A stretch of 64,000 nt of DNA from Macquaria australasica. Lineage: Eukaryota > Chordata > Actinopteri > Centrarchiformes > Percichthyidae. The position numbers and the translations under genes were made by a program. The stretch spans positions 248,001 through 312,000 of the forward strand of contig SEMN01000100.1 of NCBI GenBank assembly GCA_005408345.1, in the 5' to 3' direction. The notes under the pieces were generated by a model. That model had not been told where the DNA came from and did no database searches. It saw nothing but the letters and a program-made list of their open reading frames with translations. This document shows positions 13,560-25,519 of the stretch, one piece after another; within the stretch, counting starts at the first letter, position 1; the number at the start of each line of letters is the position of its first letter.

Positions 13560-14888
13560 AAAGCTCGACTCCACTCTTAACATATTTCACTGCATGGGAC
13601 TGGGGCTGACATCTCCCATGCCCTGGGATCCTTTAGGAGCAGATTTAGAGTGATTTTCAGTGCAATTATACCTGCCAGCTTTGACTGGTAGAGTTGCCCT
13701 CTTCTCGGCTCATGTCTTCATGCTGGAGAGCAGTTCCAGTAGTGCTGAGGAGGCTTTTACAGGGGCCCAGGGCCAACAGCCAGATAAACCAGAGGAAGAG
13801 CCTTCCCTGTCTGTGACTGACTACAGTAGCCCACATCCAGGGTCCTGCAAGGTGCCCAGGACAGGAAGCCATTCGCAGCCAGTGGAAGGTGATAATGAGC
13901 TCCTGCACCGAGTGTCAGTTTCCACTGCTCCTTGTCCTTGTAACCCGCGAGGGTGTGTGGGTGTGTACAGGGTGGGATTTGTGGCATAATTGGAGAGGCC
14001 ACATTGGGTGATTAGTGACCTCTGCACCTCTAAATAGCCTCTACTCATGTGTTATGAGCTGGTAAATGTAATTTTTGAAGCTAAATTGTTAAATTAGATC
14101 AAATAGATGGTCTTAGACAATCAATATCTTGCTGTAATAGATATTTAAAAATATTTGACATTTTTATTAATTTTACAAAGCTTATGATCTGTTCAGTCAT
14201 ACAGAATATTTGTGCAATCACTGCATGAGTGCAGTGTGCACATGTTTATGTGTGTGTGTGGATACATGTGTGTCATTTCCCTGACCCGGACCCCAGTGAC
14301 CTCTGTTTGTTTCCCTGTCTGGGGCCAGACTGCAATGTCTTCAGCACCATATATCAGATTAGCCATAAAAACCTGCCTTGGCCCCACTCTGCTCCACACA
14401 CTAGGAGCTAATGAGAGATGCACTATCAGCTGCACAATGAAGCCACTCACCACCTCCAGTGGAGTAGCCTGGGTAATAAAGAGGGGAGGGGTGTTGAGGA
14501 CAATTTGATCCCTTACAAGAAGTATATTACCACTTCAGCTGCCATGTCCGTGCGGCGTCCATTTTACCTGTATCAAGGTAGATGGTAAACGCACAGGCTC
14601 ATTTTCCAGGTGAGAAGAGGTTCTGCACAGAGACTTGAGCACTTCTCGCTAATTTCACAGATATTTCACAGAAGCTCAGAAGAACATTTTTGTGTTGCAG
14701 TGGTGTTTCAGGAGATTAGGAGAAAAGAGTCTTTGCCTGGCTGCTGCTGCTGCGGCGCTTTCTTCACTGTCTGTAGGGGGAAAATGAGACAGGGCCAAGG
14801 CAAGTCAGGGACAGGAGGATTAAACAAAGGTGCTGTATTGGTGAGGGAGCTAATCAGAGCCAGCCTGGTCTGGGGAGGCCAAGCACTG

Positions 14889-14889
<1 letters not shown>

Positions 14890-14946
<57 letters not shown>
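14890..14946. repeat. (CA)n microsatellite
   Basis: An uninterrupted CA array of about 28 units. The open frames through it on both strands are repeat translations. Confidence 0.97.
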
Positions 14947-14948
<2 letters not shown>

Positions 14949-16331
14949 AAGTTTGTCGAAAGTTGAACACTTCTGATGTAGGATGAAAAAGCTAGAGGAC
15001 AAGGGCACAATCAACAATATACACAGTGAGAGTTAATGTGTGTGTAATATGTGTGTTTACTGTCTATAGTGTATATTTATTGTCATATAATGATGTTTAT
15101 AGTAACAGTATTTCTTTCTGATGTTTCCATTAGCATCAATTTGCTATTGCACACAAAATTTGTGTGACGGATGTGTAGACACTTTTTAAAAATAGCAATA
15201 ACCAGTTCACCCAATGTCTGTCTACTCAGAGGTTTTAGGGAAATGATGGAGGGTCACAGGGTGCAAAGAGGCCAGAAGGAAGCTAGATTTAATACGTGTT
15301 TGATACTGCCTAGTTAATGTTATTTCAAAATAAGTAAATATGAAACGTGTCCCAGGATTGTACAAGATTATTATAGTCAAATTATAATTATATGTAAGTA
15401 ATGCCACTCATGACTTCCCATAGCATTCTAGTTGATCTTTAAATGTAACATTTTTTTAAGTACTGACAACAATGGGTTAGTTTCTAGAAGAAACTAGAAG
15501 TTGGCATTCAATGCTCAAATTCTTAGGCATGTATGTTTAATCAGATATTTCCTGATCTAAATCAGTAAACCTTTGTAATTTTAGACTAGATTTTATTTAG
15601 GTAAACTCCTTAACTTAACAATGATACATTGAGCAGTTTGACAAATTTAGTTAAATGAAAAATATATGGTAAAAAAATGTTTATATTCCCTAAACTAAGG
15701 TATCAACAAGAGTATTGGCACAGATATTGATACTGAATATTGAACTATTGCCATAGTTATGAGAGCTGTGAGTAGCCTTGTATTAAGTGCACCATGTCTT
15801 AGTTGTGTTTGGAGTGTTTGTCTTTGAGATGTTGACAGTGAGATAGTGACTTACCTTGTCTAAATCCCCCCACTCCACGCACACCTGACACCCATCTCCT
15901 TTGCACACATACACACACATTGCGTAGTGACGGGTGCTGCTCTGGTCAGTGCATTGCATGTTGCTGACTCTCAAAAAGTGCCCCCGCCCAGATAAATAAT
16001 GGAGCCAAAGAGGCTTTCTCCTGTCGCTCCACGCCATCAACTCCAAACACCAAAGTTGACGACTCAGCTGTAAGGTGTCCATTATCTGCTGTGACACAGG
16101 GGTTGAGCAGGCTCGTCCAGTAGGGGCCACACGTGTTAAAGCATGGAATGGCCCCCCCCCGGCCCCCCTGACAGCTCACTTCTTCCTGTGCCCTTTACAG
16201 TCACAGTCAAAGCAAGGCGAAGGCAGCAGACACCCATATATATTAATATCCTCCTCTGCTCAATGTAATGTTTATCTGTCAAGGTCGTGATTAGGATGAA
16301 CTATGATCAGGTATGCTACTGAACCCCTCTG
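14947..16331. other. Non-coding stretch, one strong isolated splice donor
   Basis: Most of this is AT-rich plain DNA. On the minus strand a near-perfect donor, GACAAG|GTAAGTCAC, lies at about 15854, at the end of an open frame running left from 16130. That frame starts at GTG, and no acceptor with a pyrimidine tract is visible to pair with the donor. A C-run occurs near 16151-16167. Confidence 0.45.
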
Positions 16332-16334
16332 CCA

Positions 16335-16422
<88 letters not shown>
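16332..16422. repeat. Long (CA)n microsatellite
   Basis: About 45 CA units with one CATACA interruption near the left end. It is one of the longest arrays in the window and likely polymorphic. Confidence 0.97.
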
Positions 16423-16424
<2 letters not shown>

Positions 16425-16462
16425 ACACTCCCTCCTGTCCTTCATCAGTTAGGTACCACCAC

Positions 16463-16488
16463 CACACACACACACACACACACACACT
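16463..16488. repeat. (CA)n microsatellite
   Basis: Thirteen CA units lie only 40 bp to the right of the larger array, possibly once continuous with it. Confidence 0.95.
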
Positions 16489-19046
16489 CCCTCTGTCACT
16501 CTCATGAGTTGTTCATGCAGTCAACAAAACCATTCAACACCAGAGTGTTTGATTCCCCTGCTCTCTGTCACTATTTATTCTAATATCTTCTGGCATTATA
16601 GCAGTAGCTCATAATGAGTTCTGATAAATTAAAGGTTGTATTGTTCGGCTGCCAGGGCTGTCCTTGATCAGGATGCCAATTATGGAGGGTAATTTTCCTA
16701 CTCTCCTCTTTTCTTCCATATGTTCCTAACAAAAGGCGGTTTCTGCAGCGTAGATCAAGTTGACACATGGTGACAGATTCTTTCTTAAATCTTTTTTTTC
16801 AAATAATATTTCAATGTTATGATGGCACTTTTTGCATTTTTATTAAATCCTACCCCCATGTTATGTTCTTTCTTTAGGGGTGAAGTACAAAATACTGCTT
16901 CTTTGACTCAATTGAATATGTCATCCAAGAATCTTTAACGTGAATAGAATAGTTTTGACTCTCCTTATGAGAAATGACAGATGAGGACACAGTCTATCTT
17001 TATTTGTATAGATGTAGTCAGACAAGTATGCCTCTCCCTAACTAGTGCAAGTCTAAAAATAAGTAAATAAAACTAACATGCTCGGAGGCAGGTGAAAGGA
17101 GGGGAACCTCTGCTTTTTTTCATAAACAATATATGAGGTGCTTTTTGCAAGTCAAATCCTTAAAGATTTACTGCCGGCTCCACTGCCGGCTCAGTGCTTT
17201 TTAAAGAGCAAAGATAGCATGCAACAGGAATGGTGAAGAAGCCTAGGGTGGGATTGGAAAATAGAAATTGAAGCACTAAATAATTGTTAATGGGTACTAT
17301 TTACTCTGAAGATTGCAAACTATCTCTCTGTGTTGTCTACAGTCTTGTTTCCGCAGCCTCTTCTCTGGGCATGCTCAAATCTGTGTTGCCACTGCCTTCA
17401 GTGGCCAGCATGAATTCACCCAGAATCTGTGTAATATCTCCTAAGTGAGAGTGACCAGTGATTAAGGTCCTCAGATTCCCACTGCATGTTATCGCTTTAA
17501 CAATCTCCAGGGTAAGATGCTTTTTGACTGCTGGTTGTGCAGTGACCTGTGCACATCAAGCTTTTCTCTGCTTATTTGGTTGTCTTCTTTCCACACTAAT
17601 GGCCATAGGGGGCTGAGTCCAGGCTTCACCTGACCACTGCTCACAAAGCTGGGTCTCTGGAACCGACAGGCGGAACAGAAATCACATTAACCCAGCCCGA
17701 ACCAAAAGAAAAAGCCTACATACTCTCGCACATACATTCTAAACAAAAACAGGAGAATCTCACTGTTTTCCCCCTTCATCAGCAGCATGTGTCAGTTTGG
17801 CTCATTGTTGTTTACTGGTGTTTCATGAAGGCCGTCTGCCACCCACACCTCCTTCCAGAGGGCAGTCGACAGGCACCTTGCGAGGACACTACTGGGCTGA
17901 AGATGTAAAACACCCTGTGGGTGATGGCAGGGCCTGACCTCTTTGGACAGGGAATAACAATTTTGTGATAGCGAGGGGATAATTGATGGCAATTAGTGTA
18001 TAATTTCTCTAATCCCGTTTGGGTTTTCAAACAGGTCAAATGATCTGATGGCTGTTTTCATGTCCATAAAGAATCTAGGCCACTGCAGTCTGGCACATCA
18101 CATCCTGCCTGTAGGCTTAAAGAGAAGGAATGGAAGGTGAATTAAAGCTAAATTAGTTATCATAGCATTCATCTACAGGCAAGATTTTTTTTTTGTAAAG
18201 ATTGTGGTTGAGTTTTTTTAGGCGAGTCTCCATGTCTCTCATCTTTCATCTGCGTGTGCAGCTCTGTGTCCAGAAGGCATCTAGACTCATTTCTTTTCTA
18301 CCCTTTACATTGCACCTCATCATAAACTCCCCCCACCTCGACAATGCTGTGGAGAATAAATCGACCATATTTCGGCACTGATGCTCCCTGCCCATTCCCA
18401 GTCCTTCAGAGGGGAGTGCAGGAGCCCTGGCAGTTTGTTGTTTTTATTTAATGCGCTCCTACTTCCACGTCATATTTTCTGTCTTTAATTGATGCCCATG
18501 CCTGTGTTGTTGCCCAGTGCACCATTGAGAGGATGCATTCTCCAAACAGGCCCTTATCTTGCTCTAATAGGCCTGGCACTCCTCTGAGGCCTTCAGCTGT
18601 GTCAGGCCACTGCTGCCTCGCTGCGCCTCCGGTTTGAACTGTTACCGTGTTGCCCATTAGTTCTCTCTCCAGGCCTCACTATTCCCTGTGCTCATCCCTC
18701 TGCCACCCCACCCCCCAGCCCCACAGCCTTCCTGGCCCTATCGTTCACCTCTGCCTGCTCTGCTCCCTGCTCCCCACTCCCCAATGTTTCATCAGCTATA
18801 ATATGAGCATGCTTTCACAGTAAACATTTTTCTTCTCATTTTGCTCTGCAGTTCCCCTCCACGGGTCTGGTCCTGTCTAGGTAATTTGTGTGTTTTGGAG
18901 GTACTTTAGGCCATGTGCCACCCATCTCATCCTGCCCCCTACATGGGGCCTCCCTGATAAAGGCAGTGTGTAGGGTACATGATTGCATCCTACATTTAGG
19001 TGACATGAAATTTGCCTTTAAATGATTTTTCTTGTGTATATACAGT

Positions 19047-19047
<1 letters not shown>
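16489..19047. other. Non-coding stretch with possible regulatory block
   Basis: AT-rich DNA to about 17600 is followed by more balanced DNA. From 17790 to 18140 there are homeodomain-type words (ATAATTGATGGCAATTAG) and a SOX-type AACAAT, a composition like that of conserved enhancers. From 18660 to 18790 the plus strand is strongly pyrimidine-rich. At 17170-17192 the 11-mer ACTGCCGGCTC occurs twice. No exon is convincing. A 29-nt segment at about 18852-18880 lies between a good acceptor and a weaker donor. Confidence 0.4.
17170..17192. repeat. Two tandem copies of ACTGCCGGCTC
   Basis: The 11-mer at 17170-17180 repeats exactly at 17182-17192 with one base between, so the period is 12 bp, close to one helical turn. 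It contains GCCGGC, which is palindromic. Confidence 0.85.

Positions 19048-19085
<38 letters not shown>
19048..19085. repeat. (GT)n microsatellite
   Basis: About 19 GT units follow a TATACAGTAC stretch. Confidence 0.96.
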
Positions 19086-19087
<2 letters not shown>

Positions 19088-19302
19088 TATGTATGAAAGC
19101 GATTGCCTCCGTTTGTGCACATGTTAGAGAGAAAGGTAGACAGTGATGTCTGAAGTGTAAAATGTATGCTACTGGACTTGTAGGCCATCTTTGAATCAGA
19201 GCCTCTACACGCATTGATAGATTGGCAAAGCAGTTTGTTCTACCAAATCTAACAATGATATATCATTATCACAACTTTGGGGGAAATCTATAAAATCAAT
19301 GG

Positions 19303-19405
19303 GCCTGCCGGTGGAGCAGGATTAGTATTACTAACACGCTGAGAGAGTGTTAAAGTGCCCGGGTATGGATCCCAGTTGTGGCTTGGATCAATGGCATTTG
19401 TGGAC
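19303..19405 (+). repeat. Possible degenerate tRNA-derived SINE fragment
   Basis: The stretch starts with a GC-richer segment resembling a tRNA 5' half (GCCGGTGGAGCAGG). About 50 bp later comes GGTATGGATCCC, close to the RNA polymerase III B-box GGTTCGANTCC. Fish tRNA-derived SINEs have this order. There is no clear A-box match, no terminal repeat and no target-site duplication, so it may be chance similarity. Confidence 0.22.
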
Positions 19406-20298
19406 ACTAAGCTCAATAACAAGCCATCCAAGAACTGGTTAGAAGAAGAAAGAAATAGATGTGAAAAGCAAATTTGCTGGTAGAGAAGCTAATATCCTGT
19501 GCGCGCCTGGCTGAACATGAGCTGTGTAGTTGCTGGCGGGTGAAGAGGGAGTAGAGGGCAGGAGAGGAATAGATTTCACTGCTGAAATGATACAGATACA
19601 AATGTAGCTGTCATTATTGATATTCTTCCATCATTGATATTGGCAGACAGGGATGAAGAATGTAAAATACATTGATCTCAAAGGGTGGGAAAAATGTGTT
19701 GAGTGACACAATTTGATTTGGATATTGAGTGTTTTCGAAGACACAACTGATGTTGAAGAGGTTATTGAGAAAACTGTATACCAAATATCTTTGAGATTTT
19801 CTTTTTTTTGAGGGAGTGATTCTCTTTCAGATAAGAATAATCTTTGACACCCTTGTTTGAACAGGGCAGAGTGAGATGTAAAGCTCTGTTTGCATGGTTT
19901 CTGCACGGTAGAATAGCAAGAGGTGAGGCAAAGCCACCGTAATTGGATCTGTAAAAGTCAAATTTCCTGTTTAGTTCTCAAGTCTTGAAAAGATGACAGT
20001 GTTGTTTTTAAAGGATCGAGATGTCTGGCCACAAGGACAGTGTTATTTCATGAAAGCAATGGCAGACCCATTGAAAATACACATTTTCCTCAACAGTGAA
20101 CAAAAGGGAAACGACATCTCCAGTTAGTACTCACTTTACTACAAAGAGCAAAGCAACAACACTACACTACAAATGTGCTTTGGCTTTTTGATTACAATCT
20201 ATCAAACTGTAGTGATAATAGATTGTGTGTTCAAATATCCATGTACTTAGAAAAGGGTGATTATTGTGAAGATACTTTATGCATATATGTATAGTATA

Positions 20299-20754
20299 CA
20301 CTCAGTGACCACTTTATTAGGTACACCTGTATAATCTCAGGCAGTCAGTCATAATATATATCTCAACAAAGGTCAAAATCTTCAGTTTTTGGTGACATTG
20401 TTGGAAATGTGTAAATTAAATGATAATATTTATGATATTATTGAAAATATAGTTAGAGGTGGTGTTGTACAGGACTACATTATATTGAGAGGTGTTTAAT
20501 TTTTTTTGTCCTTCTCATTGACATACATGAGGGGGGCAGAATGTTAGAAACACCTCTCAATATAATGCAGTCCAGTACAACACCACCACTAACTATGATC
20601 TCAATGCTAAACTGTAAATTTTAATTAACACCTCTACGACAGTGTCAACAAAAATTAACATTATAGGCAGCATAAAAGTAGACTTTATGGCAGAGCTGCT
20701 GTATTTGATTACATTAGATTGTACAAGTGCACCTAATAAAGTGGACACTGAGTG
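20299..20754. mobile_element. Non-autonomous DNA transposon (foldback/MITE-like)
   Basis: The 456-bp element has terminal inverted repeats of about 33 bp. The left end, 20299-20331, begins CACTCAGTG and contains CCACTTTATTAGGT. The right end, 20722-20754, is its reverse complement with about five mismatches and ends CACTGAGTG. Nested inside is a second inverted repeat of 49 nt (20449-20497 and 20548-20596) with 46 of 49 positions pairing across a 50-nt loop. It encodes nothing recognisable. The flanks are TA-rich and no unambiguous target-site duplication can be read. The CACT...AGTG ends recall CACTA-type elements, but the superfamily is unresolved. The same termini are familiar as a repeat in many teleost genomes. 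Confidence 0.85.
20449..20596. repeat. Internal 49-bp inverted repeat of the element
   Basis: The left arm (20449-20497) and right arm (20548-20596) differ at three positions. RNA transcribed through this region would fold into a stem of about 49 bp with a 50-nt loop. It is nested inside the terminal inverted repeats, giving a double foldback layout. Confidence 0.9.
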
Positions 20755-20755
20755 C

Positions 20756-20764
20756 GTATATATA

Positions 20765-20825
<61 letters not shown>
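20756..20825. repeat. (TA)n microsatellite flanking the transposon
   Basis: The TA array begins one or two bases after the right end of the transposon and runs about 65 bp. The left flank of the transposon is also TATA-rich, so the element probably inserted in, or seeded, a TA repeat. Confidence 0.95.
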
Positions 20826-20827
<2 letters not shown>

Positions 20828-21782
20828 CTGTATGGCAGTGACGTGAAGACTAAAGGAAATGAACAGCATGCATGCATAACATTAAAAATTAAATTGTGTC
20901 AAAATGTTTGAAATAAGTTATAATTTCTGTATAGTCAATTTGAAGTAATGCATCAAATTCAGATGACCATTTCTGGGGTTGTGAGAATTGTAGATTGTAA
21001 AATCCTGTAAAGATTTGTAAAAAAAAATATGCCAATATATCTTTTTTTAGGTATCCCCCTCTGGCCCTACTGCATCTGCACACTTAGCAACCCCATGTGA
21101 AGCCCCAACCCCAGAATTGAGAAACTGAAAAGACATGTAGGGACAAGAGATACAGCAAGACGTGATAATTAGACAGTTATAAAGTAATGTGTACATCAGC
21201 TCATGGTTAATGAAAGTGAAAAATATCTCCGTACTCTGATCTTATAGAATGCTAAAGCAACGTCTCTGTCACGTTGTTCTAATGATGACTTTTCTGCCAG
21301 CAAACCTCTTCTACATATATTCTCTTCTACATGTGTGCTTGAGAAAACATTACCACACACAAACTATAGTTCTTATTTGCAGGTAGAATCCATTTTCTTC
21401 ATCTGCCAAGACACTCGGAGAGATAAACAGGACATTTTCTTTCTGTCAGTGAATCTGATTGCTTATGTGCTGTTGTTCTGTGATTGTACATCCAATAGTG
21501 GCTGGCTCTGGCTCCAGAAGTAACTGTTGGCAAGCAGGGGAAAGGTAGCAAGTCAACTGTGGTCAAACAACATCACTTCCCTAAGAACACAAGTGGGCCA
21601 TCTATACAAAGGGCTGACGATAACAGCAAGACAACAACCTAACTTATTGGTTTGGAGGAAAATACAAAGGAGAGAATGATAGATTCAGTGGAAGGGGGGG
21701 ATTGTTCTTTGAAGGCACAAAATAACGCCAGGTACAAAATCGACAGGACAAGGTAAAAGGCAGATGAGATATTGTGCCAAAA

Positions 21783-21801
21783 GGGGTGGGGTGGGGGGGG
21801 G
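21783..21801 (+). repeat. G-rich run, quadruplex-capable
   Basis: Three G-runs of four or more, the last of nine, occur within 19 bases, which is marginal for an intramolecular G-quadruplex. Confidence 0.5.
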
Positions 21802-23929
21802 AAGAGTGAAATAGAAAGCTCTGATGAGAGCCAGGACTACTTCTGATGGGGCCAGTTTGTCTTTACCTGTGTTTTGACAGAGATGAGAGATAGACAGAGA
21901 GAGACGCGAACAGGGCGTATTTAAACAGCCTAATGAGTTTGTGGCTCTTTTGAAGACTGTTTTTAAATGGAGCCCTGGTTTTGTGGCAGAAAATCTTCTC
22001 TTTCAGAGATGTCAAAGAAGTTTCTGACAGAGCAGTTATCACAGCATGTCAAATTGCTCCAGCTCAAGAAATGATTTTGATTTTTTTTTTTCTTTTCAAA
22101 GTGCTTCGAAACAAAAGCCCCCTCCCTCTCTCTAATTTGCCTTGGCAGGGTCCCGCTGGGTGGGGGGTCCGCATGGACAGAGAGGGCTTTGCCAGAGGAT
22201 TATAGGATGAGAGGGGGTGAGATGAGTGAGTGTACAGTATGCGTGTGTGTTGGAGGTGTGTACATCTGCGTGTGATGGGCATGGGGGTGCGGTGGGGAGT
22301 TCGGGGGGGTTGCAAGCAATTTTTCCCAAAATGCTGCAATTGTCCCCAAGATTGAACAGTGCAGAGCGGTAACGCTCATTTTCCAGTCTATTCATTATCT
22401 CCTCTGTATTTACTTATCTTTGTCTCACAAGGGAAAAAAATCAGTGTTAAAAGGGGCTCTTTCATGTGGAGAGGGTTTTTAACAGAGCTTTATGCTCTGA
22501 CATGGTTGAGTTAAACCTAACTGTAGTTATGTTATGAAAGCAGTATGAATAGCAAATTAGTACTTTCTGCTTTTCAGTGGTATTATAAACTGTATTAGAT
22601 CCCTGATTTCTTCAAATTACATTTCCCTGCAGTCTTGTATAATGCCTTCTTTTGGATGAAATTCACATTTTTGTGGTGTCAAATTAGCGCAAAGAAAATT
22701 ACACCATTATTCTGGGACAGAAATAATTATATAGTGTTTTTACAACCTGTGCCATAGGAGTTCATGATTTTATTTCTCTTTGAAAATAAATCCCCTCATA
22801 AATGATTCATTCTTGGTGAGAGATCATCTGACAAGGAATAATAAACCAGTACTAGCTGAGTCGTATTTACATTCAAATAAATGCAGACAAAGGAAGTTCA
22901 TATGAAAAGATATTTCTTCTGTGTTTGCAACACAATAAAACATAGTTGTCACTGTCCCTCTCAGTGGCTGTCAAAGCTGATTTACAGGTTTGTTTTTCTT
23001 GCATCTAAGAGTTTGACACAACATCACTGCCGCAGATTCACAGAGCATTTTTTTTCTTTGTCACTTTACTATACATGTAGATACCACGTCTGTCTCTGAT
23101 ATTGGGGTGAGGAAACTGCTTATTTTGGTTCAGTGGTATTTACACAGCTTGCCAGCTGTGAACATCTTGCCAAATGATGTGATGAAAGCAAATCATTAAT
23201 AACAACTTATTTGTGCAATTTAAAAACTACAGCCCGAGCTTACACACACTTAACCAGCCTAGCCTTAACAAATCAAATCAAGCAAACAATTTACAAAACT
23301 TAAATCAAAGGGTGAAATATCTTAAAAAGACACAGCATCAGGGAACACAGAAACATGAAAAAGCACTCTACATACTAGCTTGTACAGTACTTTCACAAAC
23401 AGTAGTAAAAATGAGCAGAGAAGTAACTGTACTTGAAATGTACAGCATTAAGACTATTGTTGCTTTTATATAGTGCATCAACTACAAATGTACCAGTTTC
23501 ATGATAACATTAACATATCTTGTAAATGAATAAAATATAATCTGCTTGACAAACCCCAGACAGAGCGATTTGCACTGTATTAATTCAAAATAAACTTTAC
23601 CTCTTTGGCCAAAATGATTGCACAAAGACAGTAAATTAGATTGATTACAATTTGCTGCGTTGTCATATAGTGACACAGCTCTCCAGGAATAAGCTCCAAT
23701 GTCAGAGGATGTTATCGTGCGGTTAGAAGGCCTTGATAAAGTAACACTGCTGCACTGCAGATACAGTAAAGTCTGTGATAGAAATAGCTTGAAGAAACAT
23801 CTCCTTAGGGCACACCTATAGCTCTTCCCCAGCTCTTCAAGAAAAAAAAGTAAAAATTCAAAAAGAATTCTCAAACAATAAGGTTTTTTTCTCCCTTCCA
23901 ACTTAATTACTGATATTTCTCTGTTATAG

Positions 23930-24340
23930 GTGCCTGATTTGAGGGAGATAATTAGGTGGGATATTGAAGTGGGCCTCCAGGGGGCTCAGGTCTGGTGGAT
24001 CAGGAGCACGAAGATGAGGGGAGACACCATCTTTTCAAATTATTCTGGGGGGCCAGTGCTCCCAAGCAGCTTATGCAGCTAAGGCTTGGTAATTAAATTA
24101 TAATTTAACCTGCTGAGGGTGGAGTGGCAGGACTGGACCAGGCTGGGGCTGGTATGGCACTGACAGGATTTACACTTAATGAAATAATAAAGCAACACCA
24201 CCAAGGTAGCCGGCAGTAAAGAAACAGACGTGCCGCCACTTGGCTCTCTGTTTATCCACTCTTCAGCATTGGGGGAAGGTTCAAAGCTAACGAGTGGCTC
24301 TCTCTCCTTCTCCATTTCTCTTGCTATGTTCTGTTGTTGA
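23930..24340. promoter_or_regulatory. Candidate enhancer block with AT palindrome
   Basis: The block is more GC-balanced than its surroundings. It contains the words CTAATT/TAATTA and an exact 16-bp palindrome, TTAAATTATAATTTAA, at 24093-24108, flanked by TTATGCAGCTAAGGC and CTGCTGAGGG. Dense homeodomain half-sites in a GC-balanced island are typical of developmental enhancers. This is inference only, since conservation cannot be tested here. Confidence 0.3.
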
Positions 24341-25301
24341 GTGCATGTTAGTATAGTGGGTGGCACTGCATTTCAGTCAACAGAGCCCTTTTTTATTGTT
24401 TTGTTTTTGTTTTTTATGCATTTACTGTATATATGTTTGTGTGTGTGGTTCTCAGGTTCAACGAAAGATTGTGATAAAAAAAATTGTGTTATGTGTATAA
24501 GTAAGTTGTATACAGTATGCCACCGTTTATATATAGTTGTTAATCTTAAGTCCTATCCATTAACATATCTGTATATAGACACAAAAAACAGTCAACGATT
24601 ACATATTTGTTTCTTGGGTTTGTGCTGATGGCTATATTATTCTATATTTACTCTTCTGCATTTTGGGAAGGGGTTATGTTTCTTGTTGTGCATGCTAATT
24701 CTCTGTTGATTAATTAAAGTCTCTCCGTGGGGAGCCTTAAAGTGCATGTAATTAAAAACTACAGAGTACCCACAAAATAGCTGACTCTCAAACATAAATA
24801 TTGCAGAAAGCAGTAACTCATGTTGAGAACAGCTTTGGTCCCAAATAAATTGATGTTGGCTGGCTGGTGTTGTGCACAGGTCATTACGTTTTTGAATACA
24901 TTCAGGAACCTCCTAATAAGACATGTTTTCTTTCACGTTACTTAGTGCCTATATCTACTGGTAGTTGTAAAACCATATTTAATATGTGAGTGAAGATTAT
25001 TCTCCCAGCATCCTGATTGCCACCATATTGAGATCATATACAGGCATATACTCACCATCAGTCAGTCAGCTTGATATATTGATGTAAAGTATACGACCTA
25101 AATCCATAGTATTTTACATGAAACACGAGAAGAAGCCAAAAAAAAAGATTGAAACAGGGAGAAAGTGGGTGAGAGTGAAACAGACAAAAAGATTTAAAGG
25201 GTGATGGAGGTAGAGAGAAATATGGAATCCACCACATCTGTTTTGTGTCACTGCATCTTTTTCTGCTCCTTCCCTTCTCTCCTCTTCCTCCGTCTCTGCA
25301 G

Positions 25302-25519
25302 CTGTTAAGATGGATGCCTCACAGTGGAGGGAAGAACCATGCAGTGTTCCTATAGCCCTGCAGTGCCGCAAGCTCATTACAACTCTCCCCTCCAAAATCA
25401 CTCCCGCCCTCGCCTGCCCCACTCTCACCATTCACCCGAGCCTAAATCTGCCCCCACCCCAGCCTCAGCCCCAGATCCAGCCCCAGCCAGCATGACAGAC
25501 AGGCCCAGTTAACAGTCCC
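25302..25519 (+). other. Candidate 218-nt exon, probably untranslated
   Basis: A strong acceptor (pyrimidine-rich for about 40 bp, ending CTCTGCAG at 25301) precedes a C-rich segment ending at CCCT|GTAAGC. One frame, starting at an ATG eight bases into the segment (25310), stays open to a TGA at 25493 and has a Pro/Gln-rich end. Another frame runs to TAA at 25510. No frame crosses the whole segment, so it could only be a terminal or untranslated exon. I do not recognise either translation. Confidence 0.15.

Larger units (their letters stand above)
10716..14889. other. Non-coding stretch between microsatellites
   Basis: The stretch holds a (TC)n run at 11768-11784, a (GT)n run at 13538-13559 and a candidate mini-exon at 10930-10964 (listed separately). 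The open frame at 13660-13989 has an acidic, Ser/Pro-rich translation but no recognisable domain, start context or splice frame. I read it as chance. The remaining DNA shows no RNA gene or mobile element. Confidence 0.5.

Noticed and set aside
13660..13989. 109-codon Ser/Glu/Pro-rich frame
   Set aside because: No domain, no clear start context and no paired splice sites. Low-complexity composition explains the protein-like look.
15783..16130. 115-codon minus frame ending at a strong donor
   Set aside because: It begins at GTG, lacks an acceptor, and its translation matches no family known to me. Only the donor is reported.
23482..23901. 139-codon minus-strand frame
   Set aside because: Leu/Phe/Ser-rich with no domain. 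It lies in ordinary AT-rich DNA with no splice support.
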